Positions 25,671 through 34,154 of a DNA stretch of 64,000 bases are shown in pieces. The stretch is taken from contig NZ_JAPNTZ010000001.1 of the NCBI RefSeq assembly GCF_026626335.1, forward strand, positions 62,001 to 126,000. Reading direction: 5' to 3'. Under the pieces are notes generated by a model. That model ran no database searches. It had not been told where the DNA came from and saw only the letters and a program-made list of their open reading frames with translations. Position 1 is the stretch's first letter. Every line of letters begins with the position of its first letter. The stretch comes from Paractinoplanes pyxinae. Its GTDB lineage: Bacteria > Actinomycetota > Actinomycetes > Mycobacteriales > Micromonosporaceae. A program made the translations under genes and the position numbers.

Positions 25671-26549
25671 TTATTTGCTGCCGGTGAAGTTGAGCGACTG
25701 GACGAGCCGCTTGCCGACGAAGATCAGCAGGAGGGCGACCGGGACGACCGACAACGTCGAGGCGGCCATCAGCCCGGTCCAGTCCGGCTGGGTGTTGGGG
25801 GACTGCTGCAGGAAGACGCCGAGGGCCACGGTGACCAGGCGGTTCTCCTCGCCCCGGCCGACCAGCAGCGGCCACAGGAAGTCCTTCCAGGCCCACACCG
25901 TGGTGGTGATGCCGATGGTGATCAGCGGGCCGCGGCTCATCGGCAGCGCGATCCGCCAGAAGATGCCCCAGGGGCCGTTGCCGTCGAGGATCGCGGCCTC
26001 CTCGACGTCGCGGGGCAGCGACAGGAAGAACTGGCGCAGGAAGAACACCGCGAACGGGGTCATCAGGATGGTCGGCGCGACCATGCCGGCCATCGTGTTG
26101 ATCAGGCCGAGGTCTTTGACGAGTACGAAGTTGGGCAGCAGCGTGAAGATGGGCGGCACCATCAGGGCGCTGATGATGATCGCGAAGACCAGGTCGCGGC
26201 CGGGGAAGCGCAGCCGGGCGAAGGCGTACCCGGCCATGGCGCAGAACAGCGTCTGGAACGCCGCGATCAGCCCGCAGTAGATGACCGAGTTGAGGATGTA
26301 GCGGGCGAAGTCGATGTGCGCGCCCGAGCCGCCGGCCGCGCGGGCCTCGGCCTCACTGGTCAGGCTGAGCACCCGGGCGAAGTTGATCAGGGTGGGGTCG
26401 CGGGGGAGCAGGCCGGCGTTGTCGGTCAGCAGGTCGCCGGCCGGGGTCAGCGCCGTACGGACCATCCACCAGAACGGGAAAACGGTGATCACCACGATGA
26501 CGGCCATGACCGTCCAGCCGAAGATCCTGCGCATGCGGTCCGTCCTCAT
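25671..26549 (-). CDS. Sugar ABC transporter permease (second)
   Basis: 292 residues with six transmembrane helices and the MalG-type EAA loop (EEAAILDGNGPWGIFWRIALP). Its ATG at 26549 overlaps the stop of the first permease by 4 bp. No ATPase gene is present; such importers in actinomycetes normally share a multi-purpose ATPase (MsiK type) encoded elsewhere. Confidence 0.9.
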   Translation of the reverse strand: MRTDRMRRIFGWTVMAVIVVITVFPFWWMVRTALTPAGDLLTDNAGLLPRDPTLINFARVLSLTSEAEARAAGGSGAHIDFARYILNSVIYCGLIAAFQTLFCAMAGYAFARLRFPGRDLVFAIIISALMVPPIFTLLPNFVLVKDLGLINTMAGMVAPTILMTPFAVFFLRQFFLSLPRDVEEAAILDGNGPWGIFWRIALPMSRGPLITIGITTTVWAWKDFLWPLLVGRGEENRLVTVALGVFLQQSPNTQPDWTGLMAASTLSVVPVALLLIFVGKRLVQSLNFTGSK

Positions 26550-27427
26550 GCCAGGTCCGAGGTGGACGCCCGCAGCAGGCGCATCTGGACGGCGGTGAGC
26601 ACGCCGAGGATCAGCGCGAGGAACACCGCCGCGGCCGAGGCGTAGCCCATCTGGAAGTACGAGAAGGCCTGCTGATAGATGAAGTAGTAGAGGACCCGGG
26701 TGGCGCCGGCCGGATCGCCCTGCGTGGTGACCGCGATGGTGTCGAAGATCTGGAACGAGCCGATCAGTGAGACCACCAGCACCAGGGCCAGGACGGGGCG
26801 CAGCAGCGGCAGCGTGATCGAGCGGAACATCCGCCACTCGCCGGCGCCGTCGATCGACGCCCCTTCGTAGAGATACTGCGGAATCTGGAGCATCCCGGCG
26901 TACAGCAGCAGTGCCGTGTACCCCGCGTAGGCCCAGGTGTTGATGGCCGCGATCGACGGCATGGCCAGCGCCGCGTCGGTGAGGAAGCCGACCGGGCCGA
27001 TCCCGAGCGTGGTGAGCAGGTGGTTGACGAAGCCGAGGTTGGTGTCGAGCAGCCACATCCACAGCAGGCCCACGGTGACGTTGGGGACCAGCCACGGCAG
27101 CAGCAGCGTCGCCCGCAGCACCACCGAGCGGGTCAGCCGGTGCATGAGCGCGGCCACGAGCAGGGCCAGCACGGTCTGCGACCCGATGTTGAGGACCACG
27201 TACCAGACGGTGACCAGCAGCGACCGCCAGAACTGGCTGTCGTGCACTAGCTTGTCGTAGTTGTCGGCGCCCACGAAGGCCGGAGTGCCGAGCATCGTGT
27301 AGTCGGTGACCGAGTACCAGGCGCCGCGGATGGCCGGGTAGCCGTAGAACACGGCGAACCCGGCCAGCACCGGCACGAGGAACCACCAGGCCGCGCGACG
27401 GTCGTCGCGCCGTTTCGTCGAGCTCAT
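26546..27427 (-). CDS. Sugar ABC transporter permease (first)
   Basis: 293 residues, MalF/UgpA type: a short cytoplasmic start (SSTKRRDDRRAAWW), six transmembrane helices, and the EAA motif EGASIDGAGEWRMFRSITLP near residue 190. It is the promoter-proximal gene of the operon permease-permease-binding protein-alpha-galactosidase-ROK. The 131-bp divergent gap upstream is AT-rich and separates it from the DUF4832 genes. Confidence 0.9.
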   Translation of the reverse strand: MSSTKRRDDRRAAWWFLVPVLAGFAVFYGYPAIRGAWYSVTDYTMLGTPAFVGADNYDKLVHDSQFWRSLLVTVWYVVLNIGSQTVLALLVAALMHRLTRSVVLRATLLLPWLVPNVTVGLLWMWLLDTNLGFVNHLLTTLGIGPVGFLTDAALAMPSIAAINTWAYAGYTALLLYAGMLQIPQYLYEGASIDGAGEWRMFRSITLPLLRPVLALVLVVSLIGSFQIFDTIAVTTQGDPAGATRVLYYFIYQQAFSYFQMGYASAAAVFLALILGVLTAVQMRLLRASTSDLA

Positions 27428-27558
27428 CCGCGCCCCCGCTTCATCCGACGGGTTGGCCCTTGCCAGCCGGCCCGATGTCGAATAATGATGTAGACCTTCG
27501 ATATTTTGTCAATACCTCTTCGTAATCCCCGGGCAACACCGACCCTCGGAGATCGACA
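27428..27558. promoter_or_regulatory. AT-rich divergent promoter region
   Basis: The gap between the ABC importer operon and the DUF4832 operon contains an AT-rich core (27478-27530, including GATATTTTGTCAATACC), in contrast to the surrounding sequence. It carries a short TATT-N5-AATA repeat at about 27502-27514. It is the natural target for the ROK regulator, but no clear operator can be read. Confidence 0.4.
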
Positions 27559-29454
27559 ATGAGAAGATCCCTCGGCGCCGTGGTCCTCGGCGTCCTCCTC
27601 GCCCTCACCCCGGCGGCCGTGGCGCACGCCGCACCGGCCGGACCCCCGCCCCGGCCCGCGGCCCCGTCCGCTCCCGACGCCGCCCTGGCGGTCCATCCGC
27701 TCGCGGCGGCGCCGGGGCCGATCGACAACCCGCTCAAGGGCTTCGCGAAGTTCTACTCACCCGGCGGCAACCAGAACGTCGGCTATCCGCACGCGCTGAC
27801 CTGGGGCTACTTCGGCCTGTCGGAGATCATGACCAGCGCCTCGAACTGCGGCAGCTACAACTGGTCCATCGTGGACAACATGCTGGCCGAGACGGCGAGC
27901 TACGGGAACCAGGCGGCGATCCGCGTCTACCTGACCTACCCCGGCGGCACCGGCAGCCACCCGGCCAACGCGATCCCGCCCTGCTTCACCGGCAACGTCG
28001 CGATGCGGGCCGACACGTACTGGAACGTCACGCACCCCGACTACGACAACCCGTTCGCACTGACCGCGCTGAAGAACTTCATCGCGGCCTTCGGCGCCCG
28101 CTACGACGGCGACCCCCGGCTCGGCTTCCTCCACCTCGGCCTGGTCGGGCTGTGGGGTGAGTGGCACACCTGGCCGTACGACACCGACACCGCCGACGGA
28201 CGGCCGAACTACATGCCCAGCGACGCCAACGGCGCCCAGCTGGTGGCCGCCTTCGACGCCGCGTTCAACCGGACGAAGGTCGAGATCCGCTATCCGGACG
28301 CGGCCGGCGGCGCCGCCAACAACCGCGACATCGGCTACCACGACGACTCGTTCTGCTTCCGCGAAGGCTCGCCGCTGCAGGGCGTCACGCTGCCGCAGTC
28401 GCTCGGCGGCGCGTCCTACGCGCAGCTGCAGCGCAACCTGGCCACCGGCACCGAGAACAAGTGGATCACCAGCTCGATCGGCGGCGAGCTACGCCCGGAG
28501 ATCCAGTCCACGGCGTTCGCGAGCTGGCCCAACGGTTCCGGCGCGGTCGACAACCTCAAGGCCTGCCTCGAGCTGACCCACGCGAGCTGGATGATCAACG
28601 AGCAGAGCGGCGGGTACGCGGCGGGCGACGCCAACGTGGGGGCCGCGGTCCGGCTGATGGGTTACAACCTCACGGTCGACAACGCCTACTACCGCGACAC
28701 GGCAAGTGGCAGCACGAACGTCGGCGTCCGGATCGCCAACACCGGCGTGGCCCCGTTCTACTACCCGTGGACGGTGACGCTCGGTCTGAAGAACAGCGGC
28801 GGAACGGTCGTACGGACGTGGGACACCAGCTGGGATCTGCGCAAGGTGCAACCGCTGACGATCCGGAACTTCCCCGACTGGAACGCGGGCGGCGACTATC
28901 GCGATTTCGGCTACCGGCAGTACTTCCAGCACACCGCCGACCTGTCCGGGCTGGCCAACGGCTCGTACCAGTGGGTGTTGCGCGTCAAGAACCCGCTCGA
29001 GGCGGTCAGCGCCAACGCCAGGAAGCTGCGCTTCGCCAACGCCACCCAGCAGTCGGACGGCTGGCTCGGCCTGGGCCCGGTGACCGTCGGTACGGGCGGC
29101 GGCGGGCCGGCCGGCTTCGAAGCCGAGGCCGGTACGCGTACCGGGGGAGCCGCAGTTGCCTCTTGCGCGGCCTGCTCGGGCGGCCAGAAGGTCGGCTGGC
29201 TCGGCAACGGCGCCACGCTCACCTTCACCGGCGTCCCCGGCGGCGGCCCGAAAACCGTCACCTTCCACTACCTGACCGCCGAGCCCAGGACGGCCACCGT
29301 CAACGGCCAGCCCGTCACCTTCCCGGCCACCGGCGGCTGGGACACGGTCGGCGCCACCGCCACCACGCTCACCCTGCCCGCCGGCGCCACCACGATCACC
29401 GTCGCCAACCCCGGCGGCTGGGCCCCCGACATCGACCGCATCACCGTCAGCTGA
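27559..29454 (+). CDS. Secreted DUF4832 protein with C-terminal CBM35-like domain
   Basis: 631 residues: a Sec signal peptide (cut near AHA, residue 25), an Ala/Pro linker, then the DUF4832 domain (about 55-500) starting NPLKGF. Conserved features include RVYLTYPG, GDPRLGFLHLGLVGLWGEWHTWP with Glu201, IGYHDDSF, SIGGELRPE with Glu310, and THASWMIN. The pattern looks like a TIM-barrel hydrolase with two candidate catalytic glutamates; no activity is established to my knowledge. Residues of about 515-631 (FEAEAGTRTGGAAV, GWLGNGATLTFTG) resemble a CBM6/CBM35 carbohydrate-binding fold. It is divergent from the ABC importer and probably acts outside the cell on a polysaccharide feeding it. Confidence 0.8.
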   Translation: MRRSLGAVVLGVLLALTPAAVAHAAPAGPPPRPAAPSAPDAALAVHPLAAAPGPIDNPLKGFAKFYSPGGNQNVGYPHALTWGYFGLSEIMTSASNCGSYNWSIVDNMLAETASYGNQAAIRVYLTYPGGTGSHPANAIPPCFTGNVAMRADTYWNVTHPDYDNPFALTALKNFIAAFGARYDGDPRLGFLHLGLVGLWGEWHTWPYDTDTADGRPNYMPSDANGAQLVAAFDAAFNRTKVEIRYPDAAGGAANNRDIGYHDDSFCFREGSPLQGVTLPQSLGGASYAQLQRNLATGTENKWITSSIGGELRPEIQSTAFASWPNGSGAVDNLKACLELTHASWMINEQSGGYAAGDANVGAAVRLMGYNLTVDNAYYRDTASGSTNVGVRIANTGVAPFYYPWTVTLGLKNSGGTVVRTWDTSWDLRKVQPLTIRNFPDWNAGGDYRDFGYRQYFQHTADLSGLANGSYQWVLRVKNPLEAVSANARKLRFANATQQSDGWLGLGPVTVGTGGGGPAGFEAEAGTRTGGAAVASCAACSGGQKVGWLGNGATLTFTGVPGGGPKTVTFHYLTAEPRTATVNGQPVTFPATGGWDTVGATATTLTLPAGATTITVANPGGWAPDIDRITVS

Positions 29455-29465
29455 GGGATCACACC

Positions 29466-30782
29466 ATGCGCAGAGCGCTCGTCCTCGCCCTCGCCCTGGT
29501 TCTGGCCACAGGCAGCCCCGCCGTGGCCAAGCCCGGCCCGACCTGGAAGCCCCTGTCCTACACCGCCGCGCCCGCCGACAACCCGCTCAAGGGTTTCCTG
29601 CCCTTCGCCGGCGACTACCAGACCTTCCCGCACAGCATGGAATGGTTCTATCTGCCGCTGCGCGACATCATGACCGGCCCCCGGCAGTTCCGGTGGGACG
29701 CGATCGAGAAACAGCTCGACGCGATCGCCGCCCGCGGGCACCAGAGCGCGTTCCGGATCTACCTCGACTATCCGGGCCGGCCCACCGGCATCCCGCAGTA
29801 TCTGCTCGACCAGGGCTTGGTCACCCGCCCGTATCCGGACTTCGGCAACAACGGCGTCAGCGTCGCCCCCGACTGGAACGATCCCCGGCTGATCACCTCG
29901 CTCGAGAACTTCATCACCGCGCTCGGCCGCCGCTACGACGGGGATCCGCGGATCGGCTTCCTCACGCTGGGACTGATCGGGTTCTGGGGTGAGTGGCACA
30001 CCTGGCCCTACGACGGCACGACCCGGCCCGAGAACTGGATGCCCAGCACCGCGAACCTGACCCGGATCCTGAACCGCTACGACGCCGCGTTCCGCACCAC
30101 CCGGCTGCTGGCCCGCTATCCCAGCCCGCAGAACAAGAACCTGAACATCGGCTACCACGACGACTCGTTCGCCTTCGAGACGCTGCCCGCGCAGTCCTGG
30201 CACTTCGTGCAGCGCCTCATCGACGAGGGCGTCACCGGCAAATGGCAGCGGGAACCGGTCGGCGGGGAGCTGCGTCCCGAGATCCAGTCCTGCCTGTTCG
30301 AAGACCCGATTAGTTGTACGCAGTACGAGGACTACACCGAGTCGGTGGCGCAGACGCACGCCTCCTGGCTCATCAACCACGCCGCCTTTGCCGGCGAGGG
30401 CTACACCGGCGACGAGTATCAGCGTGCGCTGTCCGCGGCCAGGTCCCTGGGGTACGAGCTGACGGTCACGCAGGCGGCGGTCGGCCGCGACCGCGTGTCG
30501 ATCCGGGTGGCCAACCGGGGGACCGCGCCCTTCTACTACGACTGGCCGGTCGAGCTGGCCGCGGCCGACCGGTCCGGGCGCATCGTCCGGCGCTGGACGA
30601 CCGGATGGTCCGTGGCCGGCATCCAGCCCGGGCCGGAGACCACGCTGTCGGCCCGGATCAAGGGCGTCCCGTCCGGCGCCCGGATCATGCTGCGCGTGCC
30701 CAATCCGATGCGCGGCGGCATTCCCTTGCGGTTCGCCAACAGCAGCCAGAACATCCGTACGGGATGGCTCACCCTCACCTAG
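29466..30782 (+). CDS. Second secreted DUF4832 protein
   Basis: 438 residues, a paralogue of the preceding gene, 11 bp downstream. Signal peptide MRRALVLALALVLATGSPAVA, then NPLKGFLPF, RIYLDYPGRP, LGLIGFWGEWHTWPYD with Glu176, IGYHDDSFAFE, VGGELRPEIQ with Glu268, and THASWLINH. It ends after the DUF4832 beta-sandwich (RFANSSQNIRTGW) and has no CBM. Two paralogues differing in a binding module suggest one enzyme for polymer and one for soluble pieces (inference). The start ATG at 29466 begins the signal peptide. Confidence 0.8.
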   Translation: MRRALVLALALVLATGSPAVAKPGPTWKPLSYTAAPADNPLKGFLPFAGDYQTFPHSMEWFYLPLRDIMTGPRQFRWDAIEKQLDAIAARGHQSAFRIYLDYPGRPTGIPQYLLDQGLVTRPYPDFGNNGVSVAPDWNDPRLITSLENFITALGRRYDGDPRIGFLTLGLIGFWGEWHTWPYDGTTRPENWMPSTANLTRILNRYDAAFRTTRLLARYPSPQNKNLNIGYHDDSFAFETLPAQSWHFVQRLIDEGVTGKWQREPVGGELRPEIQSCLFEDPISCTQYEDYTESVAQTHASWLINHAAFAGEGYTGDEYQRALSAARSLGYELTVTQAAVGRDRVSIRVANRGTAPFYYDWPVELAAADRSGRIVRRWTTGWSVAGIQPGPETTLSARIKGVPSGARIMLRVPNPMRGGIPLRFANSSQNIRTGWLTLT

Positions 30783-30794
30783 AAGGGGCCGCAC

Positions 30795-31841
30795 ATGAAC
30801 ATCGACGACCTGCCGCTGCGCGACTACACGCCCGTCCCGTCGATCCGGCGGCCGCAGACGTACGTCGCCCGCGCGGCGGCGCCGGTCGTCGATGTGCACA
30901 ACCACCTCGGGCGGTGGCTCGGCGACGGCGACTGGCTCATCCCCGACGCCGCCGAGCTGCTCGATCTGATGGATGCGGCCGGGGTCCGGACGATCGTCAA
31001 CCTCGACGGCCGGTGGGGAACCGAGCTCGACGCCAACCTGGACCGCTACGACCGGGCGCACCCGGGCCGGTTCGTGACCTTCGCCCACCTCGACTGGACG
31101 GCGTTGCAGCGGCCCGGGCCCACGGAGGCGCTGATCGCCCAGCTGATGCGGGCCCGTGACGCCGGTGCGCGCGGCCTCAAAGTGTGGAAAGACCTGGGGC
31201 TGGGTGTCACCGACGCCGACGGCGCGCGGGTGCTGCCCGACGACCCGCGCCTGGCTGATGTTTTCGCGGCGGCGGGCGAGCTCGGACTGCCGGTGCTCAT
31301 TCACACGGCCGATCCGCTCGCCTTCTTCGCCCCTTTCGACGTACGCAATGAAAGGCTCGAGGAATTGGCGGAGAACCCGGACTGGTGGTTCGGCGCGCCC
31401 GGCCACCCCACCTTCGACCGGCTGATGCAGGCGTTGGACACGGTGGTGGGAAACGCGCCCGGCACAGTGTTCATCGGCGCCCACGTGGGCTGCGCGGCCG
31501 AGGACCTGGGCTGGGTCGACGGCATGCTGCGCCGCCACCCCAACTTCCACATCGACCTCGGCGGGCGGCTGGCCGAACTGGGCCGGCAGCCCCGGGCCAC
31601 CCGCCGGCTGATCCTCGACCACCCGGACCGGGTGCTGTTCGGCTCCGACGCCTTCCCGGCCACCCGAGAGGCGTACGAAACGTATTGGCGCTTCCTGGAG
31701 ACCGAGGACGAGTGCTTCCCGTACGCGCCGGGCGCCCCGATCCCGCCTCAGGGCCGCTGGGACATCGCCGCGATCGCGCTACCGCCCGACGTCCTGACCC
31801 TGGTGTACGCGACCAACGCCGACCGCCTGCTGCGGCTATGA
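30795..31841 (+). CDS. Amidohydrolase-family (metal-dependent TIM barrel) enzyme
   Basis: 348 residues without a signal peptide. Metal-binding motifs are in order: DVHNHLGRW near 34-42, HTADPLAFF (His of strand 5) near 176, IGAHVGC near 229 and FGSDAFPA near 285 with the last Asp. This is the Amidohydro_2 group, which hydrolyses lactones, decarboxylates acids or cleaves amides. It is 12 bp behind the second DUF4832 gene and overlaps the kinase gene by 4 bp, so it likely handles a sugar-acid or lactone released by the pathway; the substrate is unknown. Confidence 0.82.
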   Translation: MNIDDLPLRDYTPVPSIRRPQTYVARAAAPVVDVHNHLGRWLGDGDWLIPDAAELLDLMDAAGVRTIVNLDGRWGTELDANLDRYDRAHPGRFVTFAHLDWTALQRPGPTEALIAQLMRARDAGARGLKVWKDLGLGVTDADGARVLPDDPRLADVFAAAGELGLPVLIHTADPLAFFAPFDVRNERLEELAENPDWWFGAPGHPTFDRLMQALDTVVGNAPGTVFIGAHVGCAAEDLGWVDGMLRRHPNFHIDLGGRLAELGRQPRATRRLILDHPDRVLFGSDAFPATREAYETYWRFLETEDECFPYAPGAPIPPQGRWDIAAIALPPDVLTLVYATNADRLLRL

Positions 31842-32695
31842 CCTCGGCCCCCGCGCCGGTGCTCGCCTGGCTGGCCAAGCACCTCAGCCCGGATACGAGG
31901 ATGCGGTCCCTGCACGGCGGCGAGAGCCCGTGGTGGGTCGACGCGACCACGTCGTTCGGGCCGCTGTCGGCGGTGCTCAGGTGTCCCAGCAGCCGTATCT
32001 CCGGCGAGCAGATCGTGACCAACGTGGCCGCGCTGGCCGTGGCCGAGAAGCACGGCCTGCCCGCGCCCCGGCTGCTCGCGGCCGACGTCGACGGCCGGGA
32101 AGCGGGTGTGCCGGCCAGCCTGGAGACCGTGGCCGGCGGGACCAGCGCCTGGCCCGCCCGGCCGTCCGCGATGTTCCTGCGCACGGCCGGCGCCGCGATC
32201 GCCCGGGTGCACACCGTCCGCCTCGACCCGCAACCGCGGCTGCCGTTGCGACGGCGGCCCATCGCGGTCGACGACTTCGCCGGGGACCGCCGGGCGGGCC
32301 GGATGCCGACCACCGATCTGCTCCGGCGGGCCGACGAGCGCGTACAGGCGATCACGCCGCCGACCGGGCCGACCGTCCTCGTTCACGGCGACGTGTGGCC
32401 GGGCAACGCGATGGCCGACGGCCACCGGGTCGGCGCCCTGATCGACTGGAAGACCGCCGGGACCGGCCATCCCGGCGTGGACCTCGGCGAGCTCCGCAAG
32501 CAGACGGCGATCATCTACGGCGACGACGCCGCCGCGCATATATTGCTGGGCTGGGAGCAGGCATCCGGCACCCGGGCCGGCGACGTCGCCTACTGGGACG
32601 CCGTGGCCGCCCTCAACACGCCGACCGATTCCTACAGTGCGGAGGCCGCGCGGCGGCGCGACGACTTCCTGCGGGCCGCCCTCGCCCGGTTGTGA
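31838..32695 (+). CDS. APH/fructosamine-kinase-fold small-molecule kinase
   Basis: 285 residues with an aminoglycoside-phosphotransferase-like fold: the catalytic loop VLVHGDVWPGNAM (Asp about residue 186) and the metal motif LIDWKTAGTGHPGVDLGEL. The N-lobe is degenerate. Its ATG overlaps the amidohydrolase stop (ATGA). In this context it more likely phosphorylates a sugar or sugar derivative than an antibiotic. A strong terminator follows. Confidence 0.75.
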   Translation: MTSAPAPVLAWLAKHLSPDTRMRSLHGGESPWWVDATTSFGPLSAVLRCPSSRISGEQIVTNVAALAVAEKHGLPAPRLLAADVDGREAGVPASLETVAGGTSAWPARPSAMFLRTAGAAIARVHTVRLDPQPRLPLRRRPIAVDDFAGDRRAGRMPTTDLLRRADERVQAITPPTGPTVLVHGDVWPGNAMADGHRVGALIDWKTAGTGHPGVDLGELRKQTAIIYGDDAAAHILLGWEQASGTRAGDVAYWDAVAALNTPTDSYSAEAARRRDDFLRAALARL

Positions 32696-32711
32696 ACTCA
32701 CGGCCGCCGGA

Positions 32712-32745
32712 GGCGGGGTGGCGGCTTCGACACCGCCACCCCGCC
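32712..32745. terminator. Bidirectional terminator hairpin
   Basis: GGCGGGGTGGCGG at 32712-32724 pairs perfectly with CCGCCACCCCGCC at 32733-32745. It sits between the convergent kinase and anti-sigma genes and closes both operons. Confidence 0.85.
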
Positions 32746-32753
32746 GGGCCGGC

Positions 32754-33467
32754 TCAGCCCGTGAGGGTCCCGCGCAACAGGCTGCGGCCGGAATGGGTGG
32801 CGTCGCCGTCGTGCGGCTCGTCGCTGACGTCGACCAGGCGGTACCGCTTCAGGTCGGTGCCCGGCGGGACCGGCAGCACGGCGTCCGGCTGGTCGGAGAG
32901 GTTGCCGAGGGCCACCATCTTGCCCGGGTCGTCCGGGTCGAGCAGCCACACCTCGTGGAAGCCGGTGGTCAGCGGCAGGTTGCGGACGTCGATGCGAAGC
33001 TGCCCGTCGGACAGCACCCGCACGTCACCGCCCGCGTTCGGCGGCACCGTCTTCAACGGCGTCAGCGTCGCCCGCGCGGTCACCTCCTCGGCCGGCGCGC
33101 GGCCGGTGAAGCGGTCGACGGCCACCGTGCCGGCCACCGCGAGCACCGCCGCGGCGGCCGCGGCGAGAACCGGCGTCAGCCAGCGCGGCCGGGAACGGCG
33201 CGCCCGTTGCTGCCTGATGTCGACCACCGGCGCGACAGGGGCGGGCGCCCGTGCGATGCCCGCCTCGATGGCCTGCCACACGTGTTCCGGCGGCGGCGGC
33301 AGATCGCGCAGCGCCTGGACGTCGGAGCCGATGCCGGCCACCTCGCGCAGGGCCCGCATCTCGTGGCGGCAGACGTCGCACTGCGTCAGGTGATCGGATT
33401 CGCTCAGGTCCTCGAGTTCTTCAGAGAGCGCGAGTAGGACCAGCCGATCGGGATCCAAATGTTGCAC
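32754..33467 (-). CDS. Membrane anti-sigma factor (RskA-like, ZAS motif)
   Basis: 237 residues. The cytoplasmic N-terminus carries a zinc anti-sigma motif HLTQCDVCRHEM (H-x3-C-x2-C) near residues 26-37. One transmembrane helix lies near 98-118 (TPVLAAAAAAVLAVAGTVAV), and an exported C-terminal anti-sigma-K-type beta domain (GFHEVWLLDPDDPGKMVALG) follows. It would hold the sigma factor encoded just upstream. Its start overlaps the sigma gene by 47 bp, ensuring coupled synthesis. Release probably involves proteolysis triggered by an envelope signal. Confidence 0.88.
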   Translation of the reverse strand: MQHLDPDRLVLLALSEELEDLSESDHLTQCDVCRHEMRALREVAGIGSDVQALRDLPPPPEHVWQAIEAGIARAPAPVAPVVDIRQQRARRSRPRWLTPVLAAAAAAVLAVAGTVAVDRFTGRAPAEEVTARATLTPLKTVPPNAGGDVRVLSDGQLRIDVRNLPLTTGFHEVWLLDPDDPGKMVALGNLSDQPDAVLPVPPGTDLKRYRLVDVSDEPHDGDATHSGRSLLRGTLTG

Positions 33468-33999
33468 CGTCCACCTCCCAACGCCGTCGCAGATTGGCCA
33501 TTCCCCGGCGGATATGGCTCTTGACCGTGCCCAGCGGCAGCCCGGTGACCGCCGCTATCTGTGGATGAGTGAGATCGTCGAAGAACGCCAGCTCCAGTGT
33601 GCGTCGCTGTTCGACCGGCAGCCGGGACAGCTCGTCGGCGACCACGAGGCGGTCGACCGTCTGTTCGGGGGTCCGGTCGGGCTCGGGCGGTGGTTGCTGA
33701 GCCTGCACGGTGGCGGTCGTGCGTTGCTCGCGGGCCATCGACCGCAGCCGGTCGACCGCCTTGCGCCGGGCTATGCCGAGCAGCCAGCCCAGCACGCTGC
33801 CGCGTTGCGGATCGAAGCCGTCCCGGCCGGTCCACGCGGCCACGAACGTCATCTGAGTGACGTCCTCGGCGTCGGCCCGGTTGCCCAGCAGCCGCTGGGC
33901 CAGGTACAGCACGGCGGCGCCGTGCCGGTCGTACGCCATGCGTAAAGCCGTCTCGTCGCCGTCGCGTAACCGCTCGGCGAGCTCGTCGTCGGAGCTCAT
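33421..33999 (-). CDS. ECF RNA polymerase sigma factor (SigK/ECF19-like)
   Basis: 192 residues: region 2 (LYLAQRLLGNRADAEDVTQMTFVAAW, then GWLLGIARRKAVDRLRS) and region 4 (LPVEQRRTLELAFFDDLTHPQIAAVTGLPLGTVKSHIRRGMANLRRR). It is paired with the RskA-like anti-sigma factor. The gene is divergent from the DUF4397 protein and sortase genes, which are the obvious candidate targets. GGAAGGAGG precedes the ATG at 33999. Confidence 0.88.
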   Translation of the reverse strand: MSSDDELAERLRDGDETALRMAYDRHGAAVLYLAQRLLGNRADAEDVTQMTFVAAWTGRDGFDPQRGSVLGWLLGIARRKAVDRLRSMAREQRTTATVQAQQPPPEPDRTPEQTVDRLVVADELSRLPVEQRRTLELAFFDDLTHPQIAAVTGLPLGTVKSHIRRGMANLRRRWEVDGATFGSRSAGPTRAL

Positions 34000-34154
34000 C
34001 GACCTCCTTCCTTCGATACGGGTTCCAACTGATAGTTCGCTCGCCGGGGCCCGCGCGGTTGCACCGATTTTTTCTTTCGATCATCCGCATCCGAGCGCCG
34101 CCGCCCCGGCGAAGGACCGGGCGTACCGAATCGACGATCACCCGAGGAGTTCCG

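Noticed and set aside
31838-32695. Aminoglycoside resistance gene
   Set aside because: The fold is APH-like but the gene is co-translated with a glycan-locus hydrolase and the N-lobe is degenerate; a metabolic kinase is more likely.
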